Shown here: in pieces, positions 9,163 to 17,798 of the stretch
How the letters are laid out: each line of letters begins with the position of its first letter
Numbering within the stretch: position 1 is the first letter of the stretch
Source of the DNA: Pseudoalteromonas rubra
Lineage (GTDB): Bacteria > Pseudomonadota > Gammaproteobacteria > Enterobacterales > Alteromonadaceae
NCBI RefSeq assembly: GCF_005886805.2
Contig: NZ_CP045429.1
Location: 3,070,501-3,134,500, forward strand
Direction: 5' to 3'
Length of the DNA stretch: 64,000 bases
Position numbers and translations under genes: made by a program
Notes under the pieces: generated by a model
The model's input: the letters and a program-made list of their open reading frames with translations, nothing else
Database searches by the model: none
What the model was told of the DNA's origin: nothing

Positions 9163-9585
9163 GATCTCCTCAAGCGCTGCAAGCACGCCTTCCTGGTCGT
9201 TAGTACCAATACGGTACTGTGAGCCATCCTCAAGCACAAACTCAATGGCTTTGAAGCCATGCGCAGCATACACCCAGCCATCATGCGTGATCTTGACACC
9301 AATGCCATGGCGAAACGAATTAGTCACGGGCGCGAATGACTGCAACTCAGTAACCTTAACCGATTTCTTGAGTATGCCGGGACCAAACCACCAGCTCACG
9401 GTCTGCTGCGCTTTATCTACCTGTACGGTAAGTCCGTAGAACAAGTAACCAATCAGTAGCAAAATACCAATGAACCCATAAAGCAGTGCATTGTGGCCCA
9501 ACAAATAGATTGCCATGGCAACAAAAGTGGCAAACCAGCCCAGAAATGCCCAAATTATCCAAGACCATTGCGTCTTTTTATACAT
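9145..9585 (-). CDS. Hypothetical inner-membrane protein
   Basis: I do not recognise this 146-aa protein. Two hydrophobic helices are visible (about 8-28 and 33-50). After them comes a soluble domain of alternating strands, including VDKAQQTVSWWFGPGIL, VKITHDGWVYAAHGFKAIEFVL and DGSQYRIGTNDQEGVLAAL. This resembles a PH-like/bPH domain fold, but that is an impression from pattern only. The stop codon lies inside the terminator hairpin shared with the FKBP gene. Upstream, 13 bp away, is the DUF481 gene on the same strand, so the DUF440, DUF481 and this gene may form one transcription unit. Confidence 0.7.
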   Translation of the reverse strand: MYKKTQWSWIIWAFLGWFATFVAMAIYLLGHNALLYGFIGILLLIGYLFYGLTVQVDKAQQTVSWWFGPGILKKSVKVTELQSFAPVTNSFRHGIGVKITHDGWVYAAHGFKAIEFVLEDGSQYRIGTNDQEGVLAALEEIKKSAK

Positions 9586-9598
9586 GCACCTACATACC

Positions 9599-10426
9599 TT
9601 AATTAAAACTATAAACGAGTGTCACACCTATTTCGCTATCCACTTTTTCTTTGCCTTCTTCAGGCTGAGAATGATAGCGGTAGGTATAAGCAACTTTCAT
9701 AGAAACACCGCCCATGACCTGACTGATCAACGCTGTTTCTGAAAAAATACGTGCGCCCAGACCCGACATGGATCTTTCATAACTGATGTCCTGATTAAAT
9801 CGCGTGCGTTTAGAAACGGTGCGCTCCCACTGCAATGCAGCGCGCAACAGGTGACCACGCTCAACTCTTTCCTGATCAGGCTCTAACTCAGTTTCATCGT
9901 CTCGCCTGTACATAGACAGACCCGGACCAATATCTAAATCAACGGTGTTTTTACGCCCTTCGAAGACACGCTTACCATAACCGGTAACAAAAGTTGTGGT
10001 GTATTCTCGACCATTAAACTTATCCAGTTCATAGTCGCCGTACAGAAACAAAGACGTATTCTTCTGCCCTATTTTATAGTTACCCTGTGCAGAAATGAAA
10101 TAACGGGATGCCGTTTCATCTTCTATGTTCGTGTCTGGGTCAACCTCGCGACGATAAGCGCCATCAAACTTAAACTGGTTACGCCAGTATTTAAAATCCT
10201 GATAGAGATTGCTCTTAAGTTTAAACGCGGTATTACTGGTATTCCCTCGATTGAGCAAAACACCAAACTCAACGTCACCGTACAAAAACTCTCCTTCATG
10301 AAGTGCGTGGATTTCTTCTTCCGACAATTCTCCATATTTATGGAAGTCTTCAAACGGATCGACGGCCAAAGCTTCAGCACTAAGCAATAGCCCAGCACAG
10401 ACAAGGAAAAAGGTGGCGTGTTTCAC
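9599..10426 (-). CDS. DUF481 family outer-membrane beta-barrel protein
   Basis: Secreted beta-barrel protein of the DUF481 (YdiY-like) family. I choose the GTG at 10426 (275 aa). It gives a compact signal peptide (KHATFFLVCAGLLLSAEALA, cleaved before VDPF) and has AAGAGA-like sequence about 10 bp upstream. The upstream ATG at 10465 would add 13 charged residues before the signal peptide and overlap the preceding gene. The mature protein has alternating amphipathic strands with many aromatic girdle residues (GNTSNTAFKLKSNLYQDFKYW; FFLYGDYELDKF-type pairs) and ends in a C-terminal aromatic signature, TLVYSFN. Function is unknown for the family. Confidence 0.85.
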   Translation of the reverse strand: MKHATFFLVCAGLLLSAEALAVDPFEDFHKYGELSEEEIHALHEGEFLYGDVEFGVLLNRGNTSNTAFKLKSNLYQDFKYWRNQFKFDGAYRREVDPDTNIEDETASRYFISAQGNYKIGQKNTSLFLYGDYELDKFNGREYTTTFVTGYGKRVFEGRKNTVDLDIGPGLSMYRRDDETELEPDQERVERGHLLRAALQWERTVSKRTRFNQDISYERSMSGLGARIFSETALISQVMGGVSMKVAYTYRYHSQPEEGKEKVDSEIGVTLVYSFN

Positions 10427-10440
10427 TGCACTGATTTCTC

Positions 10441-10758
10441 TTACTGCTTCCAGACAATGTGACAAAAAGGCGCATCCAGGTCCCGACTGATCAGAATTTT
10501 GGCAAAAATGACATCGCCTTGCGCTTCCTCCAGGCCAACACTCACCTGAATAAAGTGCTCAGCTTCTGCCTCCTGGTCATAAGCAACCAAAGTATGCCAG
10601 CTGTCATCCGGTACACTGTCTTCAATAAAGCCAAATTCTTCACTTTGGCTGTCGAACAACTCAACGTCTTCAGCTGTCAGGTTATCACCGGCCAGCTCAA
10701 GGAAAATATCATAGGCTTGTTGCGTTGCTTCTTCGATAGAACTTAAACGTGCAGACAT
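10441..10758 (-). CDS. yciU: DUF440 family acidic protein (YciU-like, dsDNA-mimic)
   Basis: Small acidic protein (105 aa) of the DUF440/UPF0263 family, whose E. coli/Haemophilus members (YciU, HI1450) are described as double-stranded-DNA mimics. The core TQQAYDIFLELAGDNL aligns with E. coli EQAYDIFLELAADNL, and the end CHIVWKQ aligns with CHIIWRE. The frame is open further upstream, but the ATG at 10758 is the real start. It has GAGGTG 8 bp before it and yields the family length. The DUF481 gene starts 14 bp downstream on the same strand. Confidence 0.9.
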   Translation of the reverse strand: MSARLSSIEEATQQAYDIFLELAGDNLTAEDVELFDSQSEEFGFIEDSVPDDSWHTLVAYDQEAEAEHFIQVSVGLEEAQGDVIFAKILISRDLDAPFCHIVWKQ

Positions 10759-10981
10759 TACATCACCTCGTCTGTCAAAATTGAGGGGTATAGTAGCAAA
10801 TTGCAAATTTACAAGGCTACGGCTTTTAGTTAGTTTTAACAAAAATGTCGCCCAAATGCATGAAAACAGTAAATTGACCTACTCACAGTGCCACCCACAA
10901 CGGTGGTAAGTTTAAAGTAAATACTCTATGCTGGCTCTGCAAAACGAAAAGAATAAGAGTACGAAGCAAAAGGAAAGAGAT

Positions 10982-11776
10982 ATGGTCCAGTTAGAGACAA
11001 TTGACGGCATCGCCTGGGTCACCCTCGCCCGGCCTGAAAAACAAAACGCGTTATCCTTTGAGATGTTCAGGCAACTGGATAACATCATCCACACACTCAA
11101 ACGAGATCGTCAATTGCGCGCTGTTGTGATCCAGGGACAGGGTGCGCATTTTTGCGCTGGCCTGGATGTCAGTGCGGTCATGAAAAAGCCCCGCAACATC
11201 TTCTCACTACTGAGTAAATGGCTGCCAGGTAATGCGAATCTGGTACAGCGCGTTGCGCTGGGCTGGCGCGCCCTACCCGTGCCTGTTTTCGCATTAGTCC
11301 GTGGTAATTGCCTGGGTGGGGGTTTACACATCGCCCTGGGGGCAGACTATCGCATTGTGTCACCCGATGCTCAGTTCGCCATTATGGAAGCGCGCTGGGG
11401 GCTGTGCCCAGACATGAGTACCAGTCTGATGTTGCCTGGTATCGTGCGTCATGATCAAGCGCTCTGGCTGGCTTCCAATCCACAACGTATCGATGCCCAT
11501 AAAGCCTGTGAGCTGGGACTCGTTACGCAAATCAGCGACGATCCACTGGACACGATAAAACAACGACTCGCTCAACTGGCGCACATATCACCGGATGCGC
11601 TGGCTGCTATCAAACATCTATACAATGAAGCGTACCACCCGCCCAGGCGTAAACTATTGTGGCTGGAAACCTGGTATCAGATTAAGCTGCTACTGTCGAA
11701 AAACACCCGTATTGCGATGCACAATGGCCGCCAAACGGAACAAGCCAGGCCCTATCGTCCAAGAGGCAAATGGTAA
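10982..11776 (+). CDS. Crotonase-family enoyl-CoA hydratase/isomerase
   Basis: Crotonase-fold enzyme acting on an acyl-CoA substrate (264 aa). The ATG at 10982 is preferred over one at 10928 because AGGAAAGAG lies directly before it and the protein then begins with the usual first strand (QLETIDGIAWVTLARPEKQNAL). The oxyanion-hole segments are HFCAGLD (57-63) and LGGG (111-114). Glu137 in IMEARWGL occupies the position of one catalytic glutamate. The next loop is CPDMSTS rather than the GAGGTQ of true hydratases, so the chemistry may be isomerase-like or unknown. No other beta-oxidation gene is adjacent. A TTGACC and a small GTGG hairpin lie upstream at 10890-10910. Confidence 0.85.
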   Translation: MVQLETIDGIAWVTLARPEKQNALSFEMFRQLDNIIHTLKRDRQLRAVVIQGQGAHFCAGLDVSAVMKKPRNIFSLLSKWLPGNANLVQRVALGWRALPVPVFALVRGNCLGGGLHIALGADYRIVSPDAQFAIMEARWGLCPDMSTSLMLPGIVRHDQALWLASNPQRIDAHKACELGLVTQISDDPLDTIKQRLAQLAHISPDALAAIKHLYNEAYHPPRRKLLWLETWYQIKLLLSKNTRIAMHNGRQTEQARPYRPRGKW

Positions 11777-11846
11777 TAAGGTCGCATTGTGCGTCACACC
11801 GATTACACCCAAAATAACGCAAGGCTTAATCACAAACGTGTCTATT

Positions 11847-12203
11847 ATGATGATTGCTCTTAGATTTATTGCATCCCTGGCTATTCTGATTGGATGCCTC
11901 TGGGCTGCCAGACTCATCACAGCAACCTTTGCACTGAGCTTGCCCGCCCCTTTGCTGGGGCTTTTGCTCTTATTTGGATTATTGCAAGGCGGCCTTTTAA
12001 GGAGTGAGTATTTACTTCCATCTTGCAACCCTATTTTAAAGTATATGGCCCTGTTTTTTATACCTGCGGGTGTTGGGTTGATAAACTATCTGGCAATATT
12101 CAGCCAATATGCCTGGCTGTTGATAAGTGTGCTCATCCTGGTACCCACACTGGGCTTATTACTAGCAGGCAAACTGGCCAGTCAGGGCAGATTTTATGAT
12201 TAA
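11847..12203 (+). CDS. LrgA/CidA family holin-like membrane protein
   Basis: Small polytopic membrane protein (about 118 aa) with four hydrophobic segments: FIASLAILIGCLWAARLI, PAPLLGLLLLFGLLQGGLL, YMALFFIPAGVGLINYL and AWLLISVLILVPTLGLLLAGK. This is the CidA/LrgA pattern, including the FIPAGVG block. These proteins modulate murein hydrolase export, lysis or metabolite transport together with an LrgB partner. The frame is open far upstream but overlaps the crotonase gene there. I place the start at the tandem ATGs at 11847/11850; a GTG at 11838 is also possible, and neither has a strong ribosome-binding site. It overlaps lrgB by 8 bp. Confidence 0.85.
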   Translation: MMIALRFIASLAILIGCLWAARLITATFALSLPAPLLGLLLLFGLLQGGLLRSEYLLPSCNPILKYMALFFIPAGVGLINYLAIFSQYAWLLISVLILVPTLGLLLAGKLASQGRFYD

Positions 12204-12888
12204 TATGCTAATGGGCTGCACATTCACGCTGGTCTTATTTGCCATCATGCGACGCGTCAATCATCGCTGGCGCTCACCCATGTTCAACCCCGTGCTGCTC
12301 TGTATTGTGCTTATCAGCGCCGCTCTGCTGCTTAGCAACATTGATTATATTGACTACCGTAACGCGACGACACCAATCAGTTTCTTTCTGGAGATAGCCG
12401 TAGTTGCCCTTGCCGTACCGCTCTACCAGCAGCTCCACGCGATAAGACCGTATCTGATACTCATTAGCCTCAGCAGCTTTTTGGGGATCTCCTGTGCAAC
12501 AATAACCGCCTTCATGCTTTGTCAATGGTTTGCGGCACCTGAACCCCTCATGGCGTCATTAATGGCTTTGTCAGTCACTACCCCAATCACGTTGATTGTG
12601 ACGGACACACTGAGCGGCATTCCCGGGGTTGCCGCCATCATGGTGATCCTCATTGGTGTGCTGGGTGGCGTATTTGGCTTAGCACTGCTCACTTTAGCCG
12701 GCGTAACACAACCGCAGGCCAAAGGCGTAGCACTCGGTGTGACCTGTCATGCAATCGGGACAGCCGCGGCAATGGAATATCACCCTGCCGCCGGAGCTTT
12801 TGCCTCCGCAGCAATGATAATCAGTGCCGTGATCACAGCGAGCTGGGTGCCAGTGCTTTTTACGCTGTTACAGGGCATAATCAGCTAA
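12196..12888 (+). CDS. LrgB/CidB family membrane protein
   Basis: Polytopic membrane protein (230 aa) of the LrgB/YohK family, partner of the overlapping LrgA-like gene. Conserved blocks are PISFFLEIAVVALAVPLYQQL, SVTTPITLIVTDTLSGIPGVAA and VALGVTCHAIGTAAAMEYHPAAGAFAS. The last one carries the HAIGTA and E-x(5)GA motifs typical of LrgB. Hydrophobic helices run through the whole protein. The start overlaps the lrgA stop (ATG at 12196, lrgA TAA at 12201). Plant and bacterial homologues have been linked to glycolate or pyruvate transport as well as to lysis control, so the substrate is left open. Confidence 0.93.
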   Translation: MINMLMGCTFTLVLFAIMRRVNHRWRSPMFNPVLLCIVLISAALLLSNIDYIDYRNATTPISFFLEIAVVALAVPLYQQLHAIRPYLILISLSSFLGISCATITAFMLCQWFAAPEPLMASLMALSVTTPITLIVTDTLSGIPGVAAIMVILIGVLGGVFGLALLTLAGVTQPQAKGVALGVTCHAIGTAAAMEYHPAAGAFASAAMIISAVITASWVPVLFTLLQGIIS

Positions 12889-12960
12889 ACTAAAAGAAAC
12901 CCCAATGTCATCAACCGATAAGCGCTCACACATATCATAACGACAAGGCAGGAGCACAGC

Positions 12961-13800
12961 ATGATAGAACAAGAAATTGCACAAATTGAACACTACTACG
13001 TGCTGATCCGAGATTACCTGGTGACCTACAGTATGCAATTAGTTGGTGCTCTGGTGATCTTACTATTCGGTCTATGGCTGGCTAAAAAGCTGGCTAAAGC
13101 TACTGAACGCCTGATGCTCAAACACAATATTGATGTGACACTGACAAACTTCATCAGCAACGTAGTCAAAGTGCTGCTCATTATTATGTTCACTATCATT
13201 GCGCTGGGTAAAATAGGGATCAGTGTGACCCCGTTTGTTGCCGCAATCGGTGCGGCTTCACTGGGGGCTGGCCTGGCAGTTCAGGGCATGTTATCTAACT
13301 ACGGCTCTGGATTAGCCATCATTGCGACCCGACCATTTGTGGTGGGCGATACTATCGCTGTTAAAGGCGTGTGTGGTCAGGTAAAAAGCATTGAGCTAGG
13401 TCATACCATTTTGGTCAATGAGGAAAAGGTCGAAATCACCATCCCCAATAAGCACATCATTGGTGAAATTATGCAAAACTCTTTCGCTCACTCGCTGGTG
13501 AAAGGAGAAATTGGCATCGCTTATAGCGCCAACGCCGAGCAAGCAATTACGATTATAAATGGTATTTTGGCGGACCATGAAGCGGTCGCAGACACCCCAC
13601 AAGCTCAGGTTGGCATTGAAGCATTTGGCGACAGTGCCGTCCTGATCAGCTACCGTTACTGGGTGCCGACCACTCAAATCATCGAACATAAACTGGCTAT
13701 CAACGGAGCCATTTATACCGCAATCCAGACCGCCAACATAGAGATCCCATTTCCACAGCGAGTTGTCACAATCAAAGAGAAGCATACGTCCGCTGATTGA
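12961..13800 (+). CDS. mscS: Small-conductance mechanosensitive channel MscS family
   Basis: Homoheptameric tension-gated channel (279 aa; E. coli MscS is 286). TM1 is about 21-42, TM2 about 62-82 and TM3 about 91-120. The pore helix has the Gly/Ala packing pattern GAASLGAGLAVQGMLSNYGSGL with the following RPF-VGD motif (124-130). The cytoplasmic beta domain (ELGHTILVNEEKVEITIPNKHIIGE) and C-terminal vestibule domain follow. It stands alone, about 70 bp after lrgB on the same strand, with an AGGCAGGAG-like site before the ATG. Confidence 0.94.
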   Translation: MIEQEIAQIEHYYVLIRDYLVTYSMQLVGALVILLFGLWLAKKLAKATERLMLKHNIDVTLTNFISNVVKVLLIIMFTIIALGKIGISVTPFVAAIGAASLGAGLAVQGMLSNYGSGLAIIATRPFVVGDTIAVKGVCGQVKSIELGHTILVNEEKVEITIPNKHIIGEIMQNSFAHSLVKGEIGIAYSANAEQAITIINGILADHEAVADTPQAQVGIEAFGDSAVLISYRYWVPTTQIIEHKLAINGAIYTAIQTANIEIPFPQRVVTIKEKHTSAD

Positions 13801-13873
13801 TCCTGGTTGTTTTTCACTCTATGCTGTCAATGTTTTGTCTACAAAACATACAACATGTAAAACGGAGTGATCT

Positions 13874-16438
13874 ATGAACACAAGAAAGTTAATGAAGATA
13901 TGCTGTGCCGCAGGCCTGCAAATGATTGCAGTACATAGCTGGGCCCAGGGCGATACAGCCAACTATGACTGCAGCGCTCTGGCCGAATGGTCCAGTTCAA
14001 CGGTGTACCGTAAAGGGGATCAGGTGCGTGCTCAGGCTCAAGCTTATGAAGCAAAATGGTTCAATCAAAATGAACTACCCGCGAATAATTCAGATACCTT
14101 TGACGTATGGCGACAACTTGGCCAGTGCATCAGCGGCAACGCCCCGGTGGTTACCCTGGTAAGCCCCCAGGATGGTGCTGTGCTGAACAAAAATGACAGC
14201 GCTGTTTTCTCCGCAAATGCCAGTGATCAGGATGGTGACCTTGCCCAGGTTGAGTTTTTTGTCAACAACATCAGCATCGGTATACTCAGCCAGCCTCCTT
14301 ATCAGCTTACCTGGTCTGCACAGCTGGGTATGCACACAGTGAGCGCAGTGGCAGTAGACGCCAAAGGAAACCTCAGTACACCTGCAACAGCTGGCATTAC
14401 GGTGCGAGATGACAACGGCAATGTACCTCCCGCTCTCACCATTGATACACCGACAAACAACCAAGCATTTAAAGTTGGCGATACCGTTAGCCTTGCCGTG
14501 CAGGCCACTGACACCGATGGCCAGGTTGTGCAGGTCGAAATGTGGCGAGATGCTCAGCGTCTGGCAACGCTCAATACCCCACCTTTTCGCCATGATTTTG
14601 TGACCGTGAGCCCCGGCAACAAACAGCTCAGAGTCATTGCACAAGACGACAAAGGCGCCACCGCTGAAGCCAGTGTGACCATTGAGGTGAGCGCTGCAAG
14701 CTCAGGTGGCTGCACAGGTCTGAGCACTTATCGAGCTGGTCAAGGCTATCAAAGTGGTGAGCTGGTAGCACACAATAATCGCAAATATCGCTGCGACATC
14801 GCTGGCTGGTGCAGCTCCAGTGCTGCATGGGCCTACGAGCCCGGCACAGGTCAACACTGGCAAGACGCCTGGAGCGATATGGGGATCTGTGCGATCGCGC
14901 CCGAGATTAGCTTTAGTCAGCCTAACGATAATGCCACTTTGCTGCGTAACCAGCCGACACAAATTGCTGTCAGTGCCTCCGATGCCGACGGGACTATCTC
15001 GCAGTTAGAGTTATTTGCTGATCAAACCTTACTTGGCAGTACCGCACAAAATACACTGACCGTTGAGTGGACGCCAACCAACACCGGGCCAGTTACACTC
15101 AGTGCTGTTGCAACCGACAACGAGAGCAACCAGAGCCAACAAACTATCCAGGTCACGGTTACCGATCAGCCACTGGTCGTTGATTTAACCGCCCCAACTT
15201 CGGGTACTCAATATGTATTGGGTAATACCATTTCTATCAAAGCCAACGCTCAGGCGCTCAGCGGTCAGATCTCGATGGTCGATTTTTATGCCAACGGGGT
15301 AAAAGTTGGCAGTGATACCCAGGCGCCTTATGAGTTTAACTACGCGCCAGCAACCGTTGGACAACACAGTATCTATGCAACCGCGACCAGCACATCGGGA
15401 GATACAGCAAGCAGCCCGGCTGCCACTGTCACGGTCATTACGCCGCCGGTTGGCAAAACCCATAAACTCATAGGCTACTGGCATAACTTTGTTAATCCGG
15501 CTGGCTGCCCTATTCCATTGGATCAGATCTCCGATGCCTGGGACATCATCGACATTGCCTTTGCAGAAAACGACCGCTCCTCAAACGGCACCGTTCACTT
15601 CAAACCTTTTGAAAAAGACATTCGCTCCAACTGCCCGCCCATTGATCCCGCAAAATTTAAGACCGATATGCAGGCATTACAGGCGCAGGGCAAAATTTTT
15701 GTGCTCAGCCTGGGTGGCGCTGAAGGCACCATTACGCTGAATACAGATGCCGATGAAACGAATTTTGTCAGCAGTCTCACAGCGATTATTCAGGAGTGGG
15801 GATTTGATGGCCTGGATATTGACCTTGAAAGTGGCTCAAACCTGTTGCACGGCTCTCAAATACAGGCCCGTTTACCCAGGGCAATTAAACAGATAGAGCA
15901 GAATATGGGCGGAGACATGGTCTTAACCATGGCACCAGAACACCCCTATGTACATGGGGGCATGATAGCCTACTCCGGTATTTGGGGTGCATACATTCCA
16001 TTGATCAACGAACTCAGAGACACGCTGGATTTGCTACATGTTCAGCTCTACAACAACGGTGGACTGTCTAACCCATACGAGCCAGGCAGCGCACCAGAAG
16101 GCTCAGTCAACATGATGGTCGCCCACGCAAAAATGTTAATTGAAGGATTTGATCTTGCCGATGGCAGTCGCTTTATGCCACTGAGAGACGATCAGGTTGC
16201 CATTGGGCTACCCTCAGGTCCGCAATCGGCCAACTCAGGCCAGGCACCTATTGCCAATATCATTGCGGCATTGGACTGTCTGACCAAAGGTACGCAATGC
16301 GGTACGATTACGCCCAGCCAGCCTTATCCCGCTTTTGGCGGTGTGATGACCTGGTCAATTAACTGGGACAAATTTGATGGTTACAACTTCTCTGTGCCTG
16401 TGGGCAATAAGCTCACAGAAATGAATCAGGGGCTTTAA
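13874..16438 (+). CDS. Secreted multimodular GH18 chitinase
   Basis: Extracellular chitin-degrading enzyme (854 aa). The signal peptide is 1-24 (ends HSWA, then QGDT). A carbohydrate-binding module of CBM5/12 type spans about 32-86 (AEWSSSTVYRKGDQV). Two Ig-like domains follow at about 91-178 and 184-272. A second CBM5/12-like module spans about 278-340 (GCTGLSTYRAGQGYQSGELV; GQHWQDAWSDMGIC). Two more Ig-like domains lie at about 342-431 and 435-520. The GH18 TIM barrel starts near 527 (KLIGYWHNF). The catalytic DxxDxDxE motif is D645-G-L-D648-I-D650-L-E652, with Glu652 as proton donor; SLGG precedes it. It ends shortly after the conserved Trp block MTWSINWD. No secretion or chitin-utilisation genes lie next to it. 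A 13-bp perfect hairpin follows. Confidence 0.95.
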   Translation: MNTRKLMKICCAAGLQMIAVHSWAQGDTANYDCSALAEWSSSTVYRKGDQVRAQAQAYEAKWFNQNELPANNSDTFDVWRQLGQCISGNAPVVTLVSPQDGAVLNKNDSAVFSANASDQDGDLAQVEFFVNNISIGILSQPPYQLTWSAQLGMHTVSAVAVDAKGNLSTPATAGITVRDDNGNVPPALTIDTPTNNQAFKVGDTVSLAVQATDTDGQVVQVEMWRDAQRLATLNTPPFRHDFVTVSPGNKQLRVIAQDDKGATAEASVTIEVSAASSGGCTGLSTYRAGQGYQSGELVAHNNRKYRCDIAGWCSSSAAWAYEPGTGQHWQDAWSDMGICAIAPEISFSQPNDNATLLRNQPTQIAVSASDADGTISQLELFADQTLLGSTAQNTLTVEWTPTNTGPVTLSAVATDNESNQSQQTIQVTVTDQPLVVDLTAPTSGTQYVLGNTISIKANAQALSGQISMVDFYANGVKVGSDTQAPYEFNYAPATVGQHSIYATATSTSGDTASSPAATVTVITPPVGKTHKLIGYWHNFVNPAGCPIPLDQISDAWDIIDIAFAENDRSSNGTVHFKPFEKDIRSNCPPIDPAKFKTDMQALQAQGKIFVLSLGGAEGTITLNTDADETNFVSSLTAIIQEWGFDGLDIDLESGSNLLHGSQIQARLPRAIKQIEQNMGGDMVLTMAPEHPYVHGGMIAYSGIWGAYIPLINELRDTLDLLHVQLYNNGGLSNPYEPGSAPEGSVNMMVAHAKMLIEGFDLADGSRFMPLRDDQVAIGLPSGPQSANSGQAPIANIIAALDCLTKGTQCGTITPSQPYPAFGGVMTWSINWDKFDGYNFSVPVGNKLTEMNQGL

Positions 16439-16449
16439 GTCTTCCTCAA

Positions 16450-16482
16450 CAAGATAAAGGGGAAAATCGCCCCTTTATCTTG
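16450..16482 (+). terminator. 13-bp perfect hairpin after the chitinase gene
   Basis: CAAGATAAAGGGG (16450-16462), a 7-base loop, and its exact complement (16470-16482) lie 12 bp past the chitinase stop. The T-tract after it is weak, so termination efficiency is uncertain. Confidence 0.65.
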
Positions 16483-16509
16483 TCACATACAACCTCCAGA
16501 TAATTTAAT

Positions 16510-16528
16510 AAAAATGATAATTGATATC
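16510..16528. promoter_or_regulatory. Fur-like box upstream of unknown secreted protein
   Basis: The 19 bases match the Fur consensus GATAATGATAATCATTATC at 14 positions, including an intact AATGATAAT half. They merge into a perfect 14-bp palindrome, AATTGATATCAATT (16519-16532). It lies about 160 bp before the gene at 16689. Iron regulation is inferred. Confidence 0.5.
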
Positions 16529-16688
16529 AATTGCATTTTACTGTTAGTTTATTGTTTACTAATTAGATACGCATTAGTAAAACTCTCGACGTTAATTCAT
16601 ACCTCAGAAGGGCTATAAAGTCGAAGTCAGTCTAATGCCATTTCTTAATTAGTTGTTTAACAACCGTAAACTATTACAAGGAATATCA

Positions 16689-17645
16689 ATGAAAACTAAA
16701 CTCTCAGCTATAGTGCTATCTGGCGCTCTGTTGTTATCGGTAGCGCCGCTTTCACAAGCAAAAGTAGTTGATGTCGCTGATTGCGACTTTTATGCAGACA
16801 CCTGGTCATGGCTTGGATCTGGTCTTTATGACTACGCTGAACGTGATACAGTCAGAGTTAAATACAAAAACGACTTGGAAGTATGTAAAGCAGTACCATT
16901 AGGCAAAACGCGCTCAGTACTCAACAAAGTTTATGAAAGAAAGGATGCGCTGATTAATGACGCAAAACAGTCGGCTTTTGAGTCTATTAAAGCAGGTATC
17001 AAAAGTGGTTACAAAGTAGGTAAGCTAAATGCAGATATCACCGGAGATCTGCGTGTTAAAATATCTCCCTCAAATAATGGCAAGGTGACTGCATATGCAG
17101 GCGGTTTCGGGCTTAATAGCTCAGGGGAAGTCAGAGTGAAAGGCATCCCGGGCTGGATAGTCAAAGGTAAGCTCAGACTCACTATAGGCCGCATTGATGC
17201 AACGGCCGATTATAACCTGGCCACAGGCAGAGCAGATAACTTAAATGTCTCACCTCAAAATATTCACATAGATGCCAAACTGAGCTTTCTCGGACTAAGT
17301 ATTCCAGTTCTTAGTGATTATGTAGAAAACAAGGTAGAGAGCAAACTGCGCGCTTCTATCGACAACCTGATTGAAACCAAAGCCAACGCCTTCGACAAAC
17401 AATTTTTTTCATTAGATGAGGCCATCCCCAATGGGGAATTTGTATATCAGGGCAGAGATCTGGGCCAGGAAGCCAAAGATCAACTCTTCGACTTATTATC
17501 TGGCCAGTCTATTGAAGTTGTGATCGGTGGAGGGCCCCAGCAGCAACCAGGAATCCACAAAATTAAAGCGGTACAAGCAAAGTTTGCCGACCGATTGTCT
17601 TTTGAAATAGTACATGAAAGCGTTGATTTTCCATTCCTGCGCTAG
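16689..17645 (+). CDS. Unknown secreted protein, possible iron-regulated
   Basis: I do not recognise this family. The 318-aa protein starts at the ATG at 16689 (AAGGA 8 bp upstream); an upstream in-frame ATG would only lengthen the signal peptide. The signal peptide is 1-24 (ends PLSQA, then KVVD). The mature part has two cysteines, C32 and C66, that could pair. A repetitive beta-rich segment spans about 110-200 (KLNADITGDLRVKISPS; GEVRVKGIPGWIVKGKLRLTIG; NLNVSPQNIHIDAKLSFLGL). An amphipathic helix follows (PVLSDYVENKVESKLRASI). The strand-rich part followed by a long helix faintly recalls lipid-binding TULIP/BPI-like folds; this is only an impression. A Fur-like box lies upstream and a hairpin terminator downstream. 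No neighbour suggests a pathway. Confidence 0.75.
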   Translation: MKTKLSAIVLSGALLLSVAPLSQAKVVDVADCDFYADTWSWLGSGLYDYAERDTVRVKYKNDLEVCKAVPLGKTRSVLNKVYERKDALINDAKQSAFESIKAGIKSGYKVGKLNADITGDLRVKISPSNNGKVTAYAGGFGLNSSGEVRVKGIPGWIVKGKLRLTIGRIDATADYNLATGRADNLNVSPQNIHIDAKLSFLGLSIPVLSDYVENKVESKLRASIDNLIETKANAFDKQFFSLDEAIPNGEFVYQGRDLGQEAKDQLFDLLSGQSIEVVIGGGPQQQPGIHKIKAVQAKFADRLSFEIVHESVDFPFLR

Positions 17646-17668
17646 CACGCCTCTATTAAATACTCATT

Positions 17669-17691
17669 AGGCAGGTATTTCCAACCTGCCT
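17669..17691 (+). terminator. Hairpin terminator after the unknown secreted protein
   Basis: AGGCAGGT (17669-17676) pairs with ACCTGCCT (17684-17691) across a 7-base loop, and a T-rich stretch follows (CACATTTTG). It lies 24 bp after the stop. Confidence 0.65.
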
Positions 17692-17798
17692 CTCACATTT
17701 TGTGTATGCAACCACCCCATCCACAGACTAGTAATAACACTTGATTAACGTTAAGGTGGTGTCCGTATACCTATTTAACACCATTCAAAGGAGATGCT

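Noticed and set aside
11595..11846. N-terminal extension of the LrgA-like frame
   Set aside because: It overlaps the crotonase gene in another frame, is basic and unlike LrgA. The conserved protein begins near 11847.
14090..14644. 184-codon minus-strand frame inside the chitinase gene
   Set aside because: Antisense to the Ig-like domains. The codon pattern of the chitinase explains the openness of the frame.
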